64,000 bases of DNA from Lepas anatifera (lineage: Eukaryota > Arthropoda > Thecostraca > Lepadidae), in the NCBI GenBank assembly GCA_034440635.1, contig JAOTON010000319.1, positions 1 to 64,000 of the forward strand. The letters run 5' to 3'. Below are positions 10,082 to 22,136 of the stretch, one piece after another; position 1 is the stretch's first letter; each line of letters opens with the position of its first letter. The notes under the pieces are model-generated. The model ran no database searches, was not told the origin of the DNA, and saw only the letters and a program-made list of their open reading frames with translations. Made by a program: the position numbers and the translations under genes.

Positions 10082-11757
10082 TTGTCAAAATATAAATCAG
10101 TAAAGCCTACGATACATCATGTAAAATGCAATGAAAACATTCAAAAACACTATGATCGAACATTCACATTACACAAGATCAAGAGGAGCTTCCATCCTAG
10201 GGACAGGCCCGATGAATTATAGGAAGCCATCTATCGTATAAGAGAGAGCCTGAGTTCCTATTTACACTGGCATCATTAGGAGAGACGAGCAGAGTTTGTC
10301 GACGTCCACGAGTTTGGATGTAGGCCGATTCCATAAGCAAACGCATCTGGTGGTGGGCTGCGTGGTTGAGTATCTTGACTTGCGAGAAGGCTGGAGTGCA
10401 CTGCCGGTGCTCACTGAAGGCTGATGCCTTCCGTTTGGAGGGCACTTGTCCTCTCCAGCTGTTGCGGTGCTCTTGAATCGTGACTGTACTTCTCGATCAG
10501 TTTCACCGATGTAAATGACGCGCCCCCCTCCTACTTTGCATGAACACTGATGAGGTATATCACGTTGCTTTTTTGTGAAGTGGGCAGCTGGTGCTTAGCC
10601 TTGCTGCACACCAGAGATCCTACAGTTCGCAGCGCTTTGGACACCAGTTCTATGCCGATCTTGTTGGCTTCTCTTTTGAGTTGGTAGAAGTCGTGTGCTG
10701 CAAACGGCACAGAGAGGCGGGTGGAAGGCTTGCTGGTGTCGTCGGTTGGGAGGCGCGGGAAGAGCACGAGCCTTGAGTTTGAGATCTTTTCTTGTTTTTG
10801 TTATCACCAGTCTATGAATTCCGGGGGTAGCCATGTTGGCAGAACTTCTTGCTTATAAATTCTAGTTCCTTGTTGCAGTCACTGTTCCTGGAGCAGTATC
10901 TTAAGGCTCGAATACAGTCTGATCTTGATGGCGGATCTCTGGTATCGCTTTTCCGTGTAGGATAGGAATGCAGGCACTTGGTTTGTGGCACAAGCTTTGC
11001 GGTACACTGATGTTACGAATGTCTTGTCTGCTCTCGTTATTAGTATGTCCAAATACGGAATTGTGCGGTTTTCTTCAAATTCTTTAGTCACTTTGATACT
11101 AGGATCTTTGCTGTTAAGCAGTTCCACCCAAGTGTTGACTGAGTGCATCATCCCCTTCGAGAAGTACCAAATAATCATCTGCATACCTGCAGAAGCTGTA
11201 GACGTGGACACCGCAGGTAGCAGCTAGGGACTGGAGGTTGTTTTCCCATTGGCCCATGAACGAATCGGCTACTACCGGTGAGTAACTTTTCCTATGGCCA
11301 GGCCGAAGTCTGACGGAACCACCTCTCTTTATCGCCGTCTTGAACCACAGCATGACAGTTACGGATCGAAAGGTCGAGGAGATCAGCAACTGCATCAGGC
11401 TTCAGACAGGTGACTTCAGAGAGAGCTTCCTTGTGGGCGTGAAGAAGGACACGGATGAGTGGTATGGCCTGTTCGATCGGTATTGACGGAAACATAGCTT
11501 CGACGTCTAAAGAAACGAGGCGGCATGTGTTGGCGATGTGTTCCTGTTCTCGTAACATTTCCAACACCTCCATTGGTGACTTAATGGAATGAGTGGGTCT
11601 CGGGAGGACCTTGAGGCATGATGTCAAGTGCTTTGTCAGTTCGTAATCTGCGCTCCGGTGAGCTGGACAAATAGGACGTAACTTCAGGCTTGAGGTCCAT
11701 AAAGTCTTTCTTCCTCTGTTGTTGGTGGGGCGCATACTTGTGGGTCTTAACTAGTCC
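10082..11757 (-). pseudogene. Penelope-like element copy A, broken RT and GIY-YIG reading frame
   Basis: The minus strand carries the same protein as copy C (19283-20816) in several frames: RPICPAHRSADYELTKHL near 11660, SLDVEAMFPSIPIEQAI near 11480, FCRYADDYLVLLEGDD near 11170, and the GIY-YIG endonuclease tail near 10450-10560. Frameshifts of one or two bases break it. It is 5' truncated at 11757, where sequence meets copy B head to head. The 3' part continues across the hAT-like insertion to 2450-1795. Dead copy. Confidence 0.85.
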
Positions 11758-11767
11758 CACAAGTCAA

Positions 11768-13810
11768 ATGGCCTCAGACATCGCCTCTAAACAAGCTGAC
11801 AAGACATCCGTCACCAGGGATGCTATCACTGCTTTCCTGAACAAAGCAGAGACCATCCTAACCCGGGCCATCAACAAGCCACGACCCAAACCGCCATTAT
11901 CCATTGCTCGGACTCTAGCATCACTAGCCAATGACAGCTCTAGAGTTGTTGTACCTGCCGACAAAGCGAAGGCCTTAGTAGTTATCGACCAACAAGACTA
12001 CACTGCCGCTCTACTTCGCACACTTCAATCACCAACATATGAAGAAGTTACGTCGGATCCGGCGGAGGCGTTCGCAGCGAAGTTTAACGATATTCTTTTA
12101 ACTTTTCTCGCCGGCCCAGCCGTCCGTGGAAAGCGCCGGGACCAAATGCTTAAGCAGACAAACGAAGAAGGCTACAAACTGTACCGCCAACTCTCCCAAA
12201 ACACACGGCCGCTGCGGCCCATTTTACGGACTAGTTAAGACCCACAAGTATGCCGCCCTACCAACAACAGAGGAAGAAAGACTTTATTGGGCCTCAAGCC
12301 TGAAGTTACGTCCTATTTGTCCAGCTCACCTTAGCGCAGATTACGAACTGACAAACACTTGACATCATGCCTCAAGGTCCTCCCGAGACCCACTCATTCC
12401 ATTAAGTCACCAATGGAGGTGTTGGAAATGTTACGAGAACAGGGAACACATCGCCAACACATGCCGCCTCGTTTCTTTAGACGTCGAAGCTATGTTTCCG
12501 TCAATACCGATCGAACAGGCCATACCACTCATCCGTGTCCTTCTTCACGCCCACAAGGAAGCTCTCTGAAGTCACCTGTCTGAAGCCTGATGCAGTTGCT
12601 GACCTCCTCGACCTTTCGATCCGTAACTGTCATGCTGTGGTTCAAGACGGCGATAAATAGAGGTGGTTCCGCTCAGACTTCCGGCCTGGCCATGCGGAAA
12701 AGTTACTCACCGGTAGTAGCCGATTTGTTCATTGGGCCAATGCTAGGAAAAGCAACCTCCAGTCTCCTAGCTGCTACCTGTGGTGTCCACGTCTTCAGCT
12801 TCTGCAGGTATGCAGATGATTATTCGGTACTTCTCGAAGGGGATGATGCCTCAGTCAACACTTGGGTGGAACTACTTAACAGCAAAGATCCTAGTATCAA
12901 AGTGACTAAAGAATTTGAAGAAAACCGCACAATTCCGTATTTGACATACTAATAACGAGAGCAGACAAGACATTCCGTAACATCAGTGTACCGCAAAGCT
13001 TGTGCCACAAACCAAGTGCCTGCATTCCTATCCCATACACGGAAAAGCGAGTACCAGAGATCCGCCATCAGATCAGACTGTATTCGAGCCTTAAGATACT
13101 GCTCCAGGAACAGTGACTGCAACAAAGAACTAGAATTTATAAGCAAGAAGTTCTGCCAACATGGCTACCCCCGAATTCATAGACTCCGGTGATAATAAAA
13201 ACAAGAAAAGATCTCAAACTCCAAGGCTCGTGCTCTTCCCGCGCCTCCCAACCCTGACGACACCAGCAAGCCCTTCCACCCGCCTCTCTGTGCCGTTTGC
13301 AGGACACGACTTCTACCAACTCAAAAGAGAATAACAAGATCGGCATAGAACTGGTGTCCAAAGCGCTACGTAACCGTAGGGATCTTTGGTGTGCAGTGCA
13401 AGGCTAAGCACCAGCTGCCCACTTCACAGAAAAGCAACGTGATATACCTCATCGAGTGTTCATGCCAAAGTAGGAGGAGAGCGTCATTTACATCGGTGAA
13501 ACTCGATCGAGAAGTACAGCTCACGGATTCAAGAGCACCACAACAGCTGGAGAGGACAAGTGCTCCTCCAAACGGAAGGCATCCAGCCTTCAGTGAGCAC
13601 CGGCAGTGCACTCCAGCCTTCTCGCAAGTCGAGATGCTCAACCACGCAGCCCACCACCTGATGCGTTTGCTTTTATGGAATCGGCCCTACATCCAAATCA
13701 CCTTTCGTGGACGTCGACAAACTCTGCCTCGTCTCTCCTAATATGATGCCAGTGTAAATAAGAACTCAGGCTCTCTCTTAAACGATAGATGGCTTCCTAT
13801 AATTCGTCGG
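11768..13810 (+). pseudogene. Penelope-like element copy B, broken reading frame with N-terminal region
   Basis: The first open frame (11768-12238) encodes the N-terminal region missing from the other copies: MASDIASKQADKTSVTR onward, with VVVPADKAKALVVIDQ, a segment typical of the region before the RT in Penelope elements. Downstream fragments in shifted frames give the RT (FCRYADDYSVLLEGDD near 12800-12850) and the GIY-YIG tail near 13440-13560. From 12261 on it is the reverse complement of copy C, forming the left arm of a long palindrome. Small indels destroy the frame, while copy C is intact. Confidence 0.85.
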
Positions 13811-14640
13811 GCCTGTCCCTAGGATGGAAGCTCCTCTTGATCTTGTGTAATGTGAATGTTCTGATCATAGTGTTTTTTTAATGTTTTCATTGCATTTTAC
13901 ATGATGTATCGTAGGCTTTACTTCGATTTATACCTATTTTGACAATGTTTTTTATAATACTGTCTTTTATATTTGATTAGATAAGATGTATTTTATAGTG
14001 CTTCCTTTTTCGTATCATAAATAAGCGAAAGTTTGCATTATATGGAATCGATAATGGGTATTTTATAGCTTTGGATTTTCTTACCATAAATAAGTGAATG
14101 TTGTGTGTTTTATTGTTGTAACATTTAACCCCCCCCGCCCCCTCTCCAGCACTCCTGTTCTCTATCCCCCTTTTTTTATAGCTTCCCCATCTTTTATATA
14201 AATAATAAGTGAGGCATTGCGAATATTGCGTGTTTTATTGTAGCTGTCTTAAACCCCCTCCCTCGCTTGCTAACCCTAGTACTCTAGCGTTTCCATGTTA
14301 AAGATGCATTTTTAAACTTTACCTTTGCCTAATGTATTTATAATTTCTTAGGTCGTTCTAGGAAGTCAATGGCTTATTGCTGTCACGTGTAGATTATTGA
14401 TGTCGCATGTTTTTTCTGAGCTCAACTTTTTGTACTGTGTGTTTTCTTGTGCCTTTTTATCCCCCCTTATATTCCGAACGATCATCGCTGATGAAGCACT
14501 CTGTATTGACAGTACGAAAGCTCCGACCCCCAATATCTTCTTGTGGAGGAAGTCCGGAACGAGATCCTACGACTGGTTTCGTAAAATCTCCAAAGGCCCA
14601 GTCACTGCGCAAAGTCTGCTGCAAAACGTAATCCAGGTAG
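13811..14640 (+). mobile_element. Penelope copy B, 3' region and terminal repeat
   Basis: Non-coding A/T-rich tail after the endonuclease, including poly-C stretches near 14130, then the terminal segment with the hammerhead-like core. It matches 1795-2450 and 18500-19280 in reverse complement. Confidence 0.75.
14465..14570 (+). ncRNA. Hammerhead-ribozyme-like core, Penelope copy B
   Basis: CTGATGA (14488-14494) is followed by a hairpin with stem CTGT/ACAG, then GAAA (14516-14519), then GCTC. The canonical order of hammerhead core boxes is present, with a palindromic AGCT as possible helix III. Outer complementarity TCG/CGA plus ATATT/AATAT may form helix I with an internal loop. One unpaired base sits after the first box. 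Confidence 0.4.
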
Positions 14641-17600
14641 AAAGTGCCCTGTTTCAGACTTAGCCCTGTTCCAGCTGTCAGCACAGTTTTTGTCAGCACC
14701 AATTGACAGCGGGCCGTGTTGCGCCTTACGTCACAGGGCTGTAGCCACTCCCCGGGAACTAGTTCCTAGAGGGTTTTACGGGCTGACAGCCTGCTGTTTG
14801 TGCTGGTATGAAAAACCGTAAGTGCACGGAAGTGGCAGCCTAATATTTTTAATGGTATATAAAGGTTTCAATTTCCCTCTGCTTAGCACAAACAATAGGC
14901 GATTATGTCGCTGGTGTTACTTTTCTGGAGGAGAGGTTAGAGGTCATGCTGACAAAACTGTGCTGCTGACAGCTGGAATAGGCGGGCTATTGTTGCTGTG
15001 TTTAACTAGAGGCACTTGGAGAAATTCTTCCTTTCTTGGCAACGTGTTTTTAATCGGCACCTTTTCAAATGACATCACAAATACGCAAAATAAGTATCAC
15101 AAAGATCCATGATACCAAAGGCTGAACCCTAATGGTAGTCTGACCGCCCCCGGAGACTTCGCTTCCGATTATCGAAATCCTGGATCGTCCATGTGCCCAG
15201 CCCTCTCGGTTGTTAATCAGTGATAGATAAGCTCGGTCAGTGTTGGTCAAGTGCGATCTCTAACATCATCACCCTGGATAGGTTGAGTTTGCGGCCGGTT
15301 TTACGATAGAGCTGGAAAATGCCTTGGTGATCGGGGAAGGAGAGTGGATTGGTTGATGAAATCTCAAGTAGGGAGCAACAGAAACGTAGCGAAGGGGTGG
15401 GGCGACTAGCGCAGTCGCATGAAAGGCACTCGTATGGAAACGATCAGCGCGAAGGGCAGCCGGGCTACGCCAATCTTAGATGACCAACAGTAAACCTTCG
15501 GGGACCAGCATGACTTGCTGTTGCAAGCGTGACTCTGCGCGGCAAGCGACGTCCTATCGTATGTGACCGTCAGGTCGCCTAGGGCAGAAGAACACTCTTT
15601 CATCAGGTGGGTCACCCATTTGCAACAGGGCCCTCTGTGACAAGCATGACCAGCACATCATTCCGTGGTCGGCAGGGCCCAGTGCAGTCAGAAGAGCCTT
15701 CTGTCTGCACACCGAGAATGCCCTCTGTGGCCAGCGGGGGATGCTGTGACGGGCAAGACCCTCCTTACGGTCAGCAGGTCCTTTTGGGACCAGAAGCCTC
15801 CTCTCATTATCAATAGGGCAATCTTAGGTCAACAGGGATCTCTGTAACTAACATCTTTCGGTCGCAGTCCGGGCCATGTCTTGCCAGCATAAAAGTTTTT
15901 GTCGGACAGGGCGATACCCTTGGTAACCATAAGAGCACTCTGTATCGTAAATATATAGCCCCCGGAACTGAACGCCAGTCTATAAAACGGGTGCTCCGGG
16001 GACCAACAGGTCTTTCCGTGACCAGTGGCGCTCGCCATATTCTTGTGGAAGGTCGTGAGGTGACCTGATGTCTAATCGGAAAGTCGCTGGGCCCCCTGCA
16101 TCCAGGCGGGGAACCATCCATGCATCGGTCTTTGACTGCTGTGAGTGGTTCAGTGGGACCTTTAAATCCATTAGGATCTAATTTGCCAGTTAGCGAACCC
16201 CTGGGAGAAAGCCGGAAAGTGTACTGGTGCACACTGTGAACGACTTCGAGTTCACTTTTTGTCAGTCGAGAGTCCTGTGTCGCTGACAGAGAACAGCTTG
16301 AAAGACAGGACAATCGGCCAAAATCTAGTTTATAGCTAGTTATAGTTCCTGCAAAAATTCAGGTAGATGCTGCTGAAGGGAGACACAAACACATTTCCCG
16401 AGTTGATTCGCTGATGTGGAGTATCCCTAAACTGGGCATCTGCTTGCCTTAGGGTCGCTAGGGGCCGTATCATTATGCCAAGAGTACACATAAGAATGGG
16501 TTAATGCATGTATCAATATTTTATTCTGATTTCCAGCATGCGCCGCTGCACTCGTTCTCGCGCAGTGGGGCCAACTCAGCATTGTGATCGTATAGCGCAC
16601 CTTAGATCGGTATGCTGAGTTGGCCCCACCTGCGCTTTGCACAGTGCGGGCGCATGCAAAATCAGAATAAAAATGTTGACATGCGTGCGCCATTCTTATG
16701 TACTCTTGGCATAATGATACGGCCCTGGCGACCCTAAGGCAAGCAGATGCCCGGTTAGGGGATACTCCACATCAGCGATCAACTCGGGAATGTGTTTGTG
16801 TCTCCCTTCAGCAGCATCTACCTGAATTTTGCAGGAACTATAACTAGCTATAACCAGATTTTGGCCGTTGTCCTGCCTTCCCTTTGTGCTCTGTCAGCGA
16901 CACGGACTCTCGACTGACAAAAGTGAACTCGAAGTCGTTCACAGTGTGCACTTGTACACTTTCCGGCTTTCTCGGGGTTCGCTAACTGGCAAATTAGATC
17001 CTAATGGTTAAAGGGTCCTGATTCCCACTCACAGCAGTCAAAGACCGTCATGGATGGTTCCCCGCCTGGATGCAGGGGGCCCGGCGACTTTCCGATTGAA
17101 CCTCAAGGTCACCTCATGACCTTCCACAAGAATATGGCAGGCCTTACTGGTCTGGAAAGACCTGTTGGTCCCGGAGCACCCGTTTTATAGACTGTGCGTT
17201 CAGTTCCAAATATATATTTACGATACAGAGTGCTCTTATGGTTACCAAGGGTATCGCCCTGTCCGACAAAAAAACATAGCAGCAAGACTGGCCCGGACTG
17301 CGACAAAGATGTTAGTTACAGAGATCCTGTTGACCTAAGATTGCCCTATTGATAATGAGGAGCTTCTGGTCCCAAAGTTCTTGCTGACCGTGGAGAGATG
17401 TTACTTGTAACAGCATCCCCGCTGGCCACAGAGGGCATTCTCGGTGGCAGACAGAAGGCTCTTCTGACTGCCCTGGGCCCTGCCGACCCCGGAATGATGT
17501 GCTGGTCATGCTTGTCACAGAGGGGCCCTGTTGAGAAACAGGTGACCCACCTGATGAAAGAGTGTTCTTCTGCCCCTAGGCGACCCTGACAGTCACATAT

Positions 17601-18500
17601 AGGGCGTCGCTTGCCGCAGAGAGTCACGCTTGCAACAGCAAGTCGTGCTGGTCCCCGGGTTTACTGTTGGTCATGAATTAGTAGCCCGGCTGCCCCTTCG
17701 CGCGATCTTTTTCCCTTCGAGTGCCTTTCATGCGACTGCGCTAGTCGCCCCCCCCCTTTGCTACGTTTCTGTTGCTCCCTGCTTTAGTTTCATCACCCAA
17801 TTTTCTCCTTCCCCGATCACCAAGGCATTTTCCAGCTCTATCAAACCGCCGCAAACTCAACCTATCCAGGGTGATGATGTTCGAGATCATTTACATGACC
17901 AACACGGATAAACCGATCTATCACTGATTAACAACCGAGAAGGGCTGGAGCACATGGACGATCCAAGTTTCGATAATCGGAAGCAGAAGTCTCCGGGGGC
18001 GGTCAGACTACCATTGGGTTCGGCCTTTGGTATCATGGATCTTTGTGATACTTATTTTGCGTATTTGTGATGTCATTTGAAAAAAGTGCCGATTAAAAAA
18101 ACACATTGCCCAGAAAAGGAAGAATTTCTTAAGTGCCTCCTAGTTAAACAGCAACAATAGCCCTATTCCAGCTGTCAGCACAGTTTTGTCAGCATGACCT
18201 CCTAACCCTGTCCACTCCAGAAAAGTAACACCAGCGACATAATCGCCTATTGTTTGTGCTAAGCAAAGGGAAATTAAACCTTTATACCATTAAAAATGAT
18301 AGGCTCACCACTTCATTGCACTTACGGTTTTCATCAGCACAAACAGCTGAGCTGTCAGCCCGTAAAACCTCTAGAACTGGATTCCCCGAAATTAATACAG
18401 CCCACCAGGCGTAGGCGCAACGGCCCGCTGATTGGTGCTGACAAACTGTGCTGACAGCTGGAACAGGGCCTAATGAAACGGGGCACTTTCTACCTGGATT
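14641..18500. other. Palindrome interior without recognised genes
   Basis: Both halves are reverse complements of each other around 16597. They contain short degenerate direct repeats (phrases such as CCCTCTGTG, GACCAGCA and GGTCAGCAGG between 15590 and 15850, mirrored at 17340-17560) and the TGCTGACA motif near the outer edges. A 167-codon frame on the minus strand at 15810-16313 lies in this repeat and has no recognisable domain, so I do not call it a gene. Confidence 0.5.
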
Positions 18501-18554
18501 ACGTTTGCAGCAGACTGCGCAGTGACGGCCTTTGGAGATTTTACGAAACCAGTC

Positions 18555-18655
18555 GTAGGATCTCGTTCGGACTTCCTCCACAAGAAGATATTGGGGGTCG
18601 GAGCTTTCGTACTGTATTACAGTGCTTCGTCAGCGATGATCGTTCGGAATATAAA
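18555..18655 (-). ncRNA. Hammerhead-ribozyme-like core, Penelope copy C
   Basis: Minus-strand CTGACGA (18627-18633) is followed by the hairpin ACTG TAATA CAGT, then GAAA and GCTC. This is the cleanest of the four copies for hairpin II and the AGCT palindrome. Penelope elements are known to carry hammerhead motifs in their terminal repeats, which fits the position. Confidence 0.4.
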
Positions 18656-19282
18656 GGGGGATAAAAAGGCACAAGAGAACACACAGTACAAAAATTGAGC
18701 TCGGAAAAAACATGCGACATCAATAATCTACACGTGACAGCAATAAACCATTGACTTCCTAGAGCGACCTAAGAAATTATAAATACATTAAAAGGTAAAG
18801 TTTTAAAAAACGCATCTTTAACATGGAAACGCTAGAGTACTAGGGTTAGCAAGAGAGGGAGGGGGTTTAAGACAGCTACAATAAAACACGCAGTACTCGC
18901 AATACTCACTTATTAATTATATAAAAGATGGGGAAGCTATAAAAGGGGGCGGGGTAGAGAACAGGAGTGGAGAGGGGGCGGGGGGGTTAAATGTTACAAT
19001 AAAAACACACAACATTCACATACTTATGGTAAGAAAATCCAAGCTATAAAATACCTATTATCGATTCCATATAATGCAAACTTCCGCTTATTTATGATAC
19101 GAAAAAGGAAACACTATAAAATACATATTATCCAATCAAATATAAAAGACAGTATTATATAAACATTGTCAAAATATAAATCAGTAAAGCCTACGATACA
19201 TCATGTAAAAATGCAATGAAAACATTCAAAAAACACTATGATCGAACATTCACATTACACAAGATCAAGAGGAACTTCCATC
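18656..19282 (-). mobile_element. Penelope copy C, 3' non-coding region
   Basis: A/T-rich tail between the stop of the copy C frame and its terminal repeat, equivalent to 13811-14460 in copy B and 1945-2450 in copy A. Polypurine patches such as GAGAGGGAGGGGG occur near 18850 and 18970. Confidence 0.7.
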
Positions 19283-20816
19283 CTAGGAACAGGCCCGACG
19301 AATTATAGGAAGCCATCTATCGTTTAAGAGAGAGCCTGAGTTCCTATTTACACTGGCATCATTAGGAGAGACGAGCAGAGTTTGTCGACGTCCACGAGTT
19401 TGGATGTAGGCCGATTCCATAAGCAAACGCATCTGGTGGTGGGCTGCGTGGTTGAGTATCTTGACTTGCGAGAAGGCTGGAGTGCACTGCCGGTGCTCAC
19501 TGAAGGCTGATGCCTTCAGTTTGGAGGGCACTTGTCCTCTCCAGCTGTTGCGGTGCTCTTGAATCCGTGACTGTAATTCTCGATCAGTTTCACCGATGTA
19601 AATGACGCTCTCCCCTCCTACTTTGCATGAACACTCGATAAGGTATATCACGTTGCTTTTCTGTGAAGTGGGCAGCTGGTGCTTAGTCTTGCTGCACACC
19701 AAAGATCCTACGGTTCGCAGCGGTTTGGACACCAGTTCTATGCCGATCTTGTTGGCTTCTCTTTTGAGTTGGTAGAAGTCGTGTCCTGCAAACGGCACAG
19801 AGAGGCGGGTGGAAGGCTTGCTGGTGTCGTCAGGGTTGGGAGGCGCGGGAAGAGCACGAGCCTTGAGTTTGAGATCTTTTCTTGTTTTTGTTATCACCGA
19901 GTCTATGAATTCCCGGGGGTAGCCATGTTGGCAGAACTTCTTGCTTATAAATTCTAGTTCATTGTTGCAGTCACTGTTCCTGGAGCAGTATCTTAAGGCT
20001 CGAATACAGTCTGATCTGATGGCGGATCTCTGGTATCGCTTTTCCGTGTAGGATTGGAATGCAGGCACTTGGTTTGTGGCACAAGCTTTGCGGTACACTG
20101 ATGTTACGAATGTCTTGTCTGTTCTCGTTATTAGTATGTCCAAATACGGAATTGTGCGGTTTTCTTCAAATTCTTTAGTCACTTTGATACTAGGATCTTT
20201 GCTGTTAAGTAGTTCCACCCAAGTGTTGACTGAGGCATCATCACCTTCGAGAAGTACCAAATAATCATCTGCATACCTGCAGAAGCTGTAGACGTGGACA
20301 CCGCAGGTAGCAGCTAGGGACTGGAGGTTGTTTTCCCATCGGCCCATGAACAAATCGGCTACTACCGGTGAGTAACTTTTTCCCATGGCCAGGCCGGAAG
20401 TCTGACGGAACCACCTCTCTTTATCGCCGTCTTGAACCACAGCATGACAGTTACGGATCGAAAGGTCGAGGAGGTCAGCAACAGCATCAGGCTTCAGACA
20501 GGTGACTTCAGAGAGAGCTTCCGTGTGGGCGTGAAGAAGGACACGGATGAGTGGTATGGCCTGTTCGATCGGTATTGACGGAAACATAGCTTCGACGTCT
20601 AAAGAAACGAGGCGGCATTTGTTGGCGATGTGTTTCTGTTCTCGTAACATTTCCAACACCTCCATTGGTGACTTAATGGAATGAGTGGGTCTCGGGAGGA
20701 CCTTGAGGCATGATGTCAAGTGTTTCGTCAGCTCGTAATCTGCGCCCCGGTGAGCTGGACAAATAGGACGTAGCTTCAGGCTTGAGGTCCAATAAAGTCT
20801 TTCTTCCTCTGTTGTT
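19283..20816 (-). CDS. Penelope-like element ORF (RT plus GIY-YIG endonuclease), copy C, 5' truncated
   Basis: An open frame runs without stop from the truncation at 20816 to the stop at 19283; the first internal methionine is at 20719. In order it holds RLYWTSSLKLRPICPAH, SLDVEAMFPSIPIEQ, SGLAMGKSYSPVVADLFM, the catalytic FCRYADDYLVLLEGDD (YADD codons 20264-20275), and a C-terminal GIY-YIG nuclease with VIYLIECSCK and VIYIGETDRELQSRIQEHR. Penelope-like elements are retroelements whose RT is related to telomerase and whose nuclease is of this type. The 5' part, as seen in copy B, is missing. It is the only intact frame of the three and may reflect a recently active family. Confidence 0.92.
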
Positions 20817-20821
20817 GGTTA

Positions 20822-21035
20822 TTGATTATTATTGATGTCGCATGTTTTTTCCGAGCTCAATTTTTGTACTGTGTGTTCTCTTGTGCCTTTTTATCCCCCT
20901 TATATTCCGAACGATCATCGCTGACGAAGCACTGTAATACAGTACGAAAACTCCGACCCCCAATATCTTCTTGTGGAGGAAGTCCGAACGAGATCCTACG
21001 AAAATCGACTCCACAGTATGGCCTTTAAAGAACGT
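20822..21035 (+). mobile_element. Penelope terminal repeat fragment, opposite orientation
   Basis: Plus-strand sequence from TTGATGTCGCATG to CCTTTAAAG matches the terminal repeat of the copies and mirrors 1795-2010. It abuts truncated copy C head to head. With 1795 it gives inverted outer ends to the whole Penelope cluster. It includes a hammerhead-like core (CTGACGA at 20921-20927, GAAA at 20946-20949), in which the AGCT palindrome is changed to AACT. Confidence 0.65.
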
Positions 21036-21737
21036 GTAATTTTTCATAACATTGTTTGATTTCCTGCCGTACCGCACGAGACATTATTACTAGAATGAAC
21101 TTCCTCGAGAACGCCTCTGTGCATTAGTGAAAAACTCAACGAAATTTCAGTTAAGAAAAGAAGAAAAGCAAGGAAGGAAGAATGTTTCAGTGTGTGGTGC
21201 AAGTTCGGGATGAAAAAGGGCTCCAAGTGTTCATAGAGTTATCATGGCTAATTTTAGAGAACAATAAAAAAACAAGTTTTGTGAAAGAGAACATCAGCAC
21301 CGGAGATTAAAGAAAATGAAAAAATATGCAACAATTGGACATCAGTGAAGCAAGATCGACGATGTCACAGACAAGATGGAGCATAAACAACGAAATTTAT
21401 CAGATCGAAGACGAAATGAAAACGAAGCCGAAGAATCGAACATTTTCATCCTCATATTATTTTAGTTTAAATGTTCGAAGTGTTTGTGCGATTGTGTGTG
21501 TGTGTTTTTTTGTTTTTTACCGGTACCTAATCCTTATCCTTACTCTACCTGGAGGCTGTGAGCGCATGCGCCTGTGGCTGCAGCGACCCCTCCAGGTAGA
21601 ATCCCATCCTCTTGATCCTCACCTTTCCTCATCCTTACCATCTCCTTCCATAGTTTATAATCACTTCATACTCATTGCGACGACACTTTAAAAGCCACCT
21701 CATTTGTGTGGAAGTGTGAGAAATACATGATGATGAT
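21036..21737. other. No recognised gene
   Basis: A/T-rich intergenic or intronic DNA with a GT-rich run near 21495. It probably lies in an intron of the gene whose last exons start at 22326. Confidence 0.3.
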
Positions 21738-21845
21738 GGAGCGTCTCATGGAAACCGATCCCAAGCCTGGACATGCACTGCCACTGCATGCTTCTGAGCA
21801 GCGGGCCGGAGCCCGACGCTCTACCAACTGAGCTACCGGGGCGGC
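21738..21845 (-). mobile_element. tRNA-derived SINE head
   Basis: On the minus strand it reads GCCGCCCCGGTAGCTCAGTT, then GGTAGAGC (Pol III A box), and GGGATCGGTTTCC (B-box-like). It is nearly identical to the head of the SINE at 30600-30962. The internal additions after the anticodon region and poor cloverleaf pairing argue against a functional tRNA. No body follows. Confidence 0.75.
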
Positions 21846-22136
21846 ATTTCACATCCAGGATTCGAGGAGACAGACCAATATACACCTTGTCAACTTATAA
21901 TCATGTTCCTCGCCTCAGCACTCCGAAGCCTATCATCGTGTATCATCAACTTCATTGTGGACTATAGAATATTGTGATAATTTTTTTATAAAGTAGCATA
22001 AGCGTACTATTTGTAATTATTCGTGCTGGATGTCACACCACGTGCCGGAAATGGTGCTGATTCATAGGTGTATTTCGATCGAGGTGGCCACATTGTCAGA
22101 ATGGGTGAGTCCGGACCAGGTGGGCGCCAAATCCTA

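Larger units (their letters stand above)
12261..16582. repeat. Left arm of a large imperfect palindrome
   Basis: Reverse complement landmarks match the right arm (16612-20816) along its whole length: the CCAACAACAGAGG start, the Penelope frame, the A/T-rich 3' region, the TGCTGACA-rich block near 14670, the block near 15230, the block near 15900-16020, and the central GGGGCCAACTCAGCAT (16567-16582). Identity is high, with many one-base indels. Confidence 0.85.
16612..20816. repeat. Right arm of a large imperfect palindrome
   Basis: Mirror of 12261-16582 across a 29 nt spacer (16583-16611). It starts with ATGCTGAGTTGGCCCC and ends where Penelope copy C is truncated (20816). Its Penelope reading frame is uninterrupted, unlike that of the left arm. 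Confidence 0.85.

Noticed and set aside
15810..16313. 167-codon minus-strand frame
   Set aside because: Lies in the mirrored degenerate repeat of the palindrome and its mirror at 16880-17380 is not open in the same way.
21738..21845. Functional tRNA gene
   Set aside because: A- and B-box-like sequences are present but the cloverleaf does not pair, and the same head is attached to a SINE body elsewhere.
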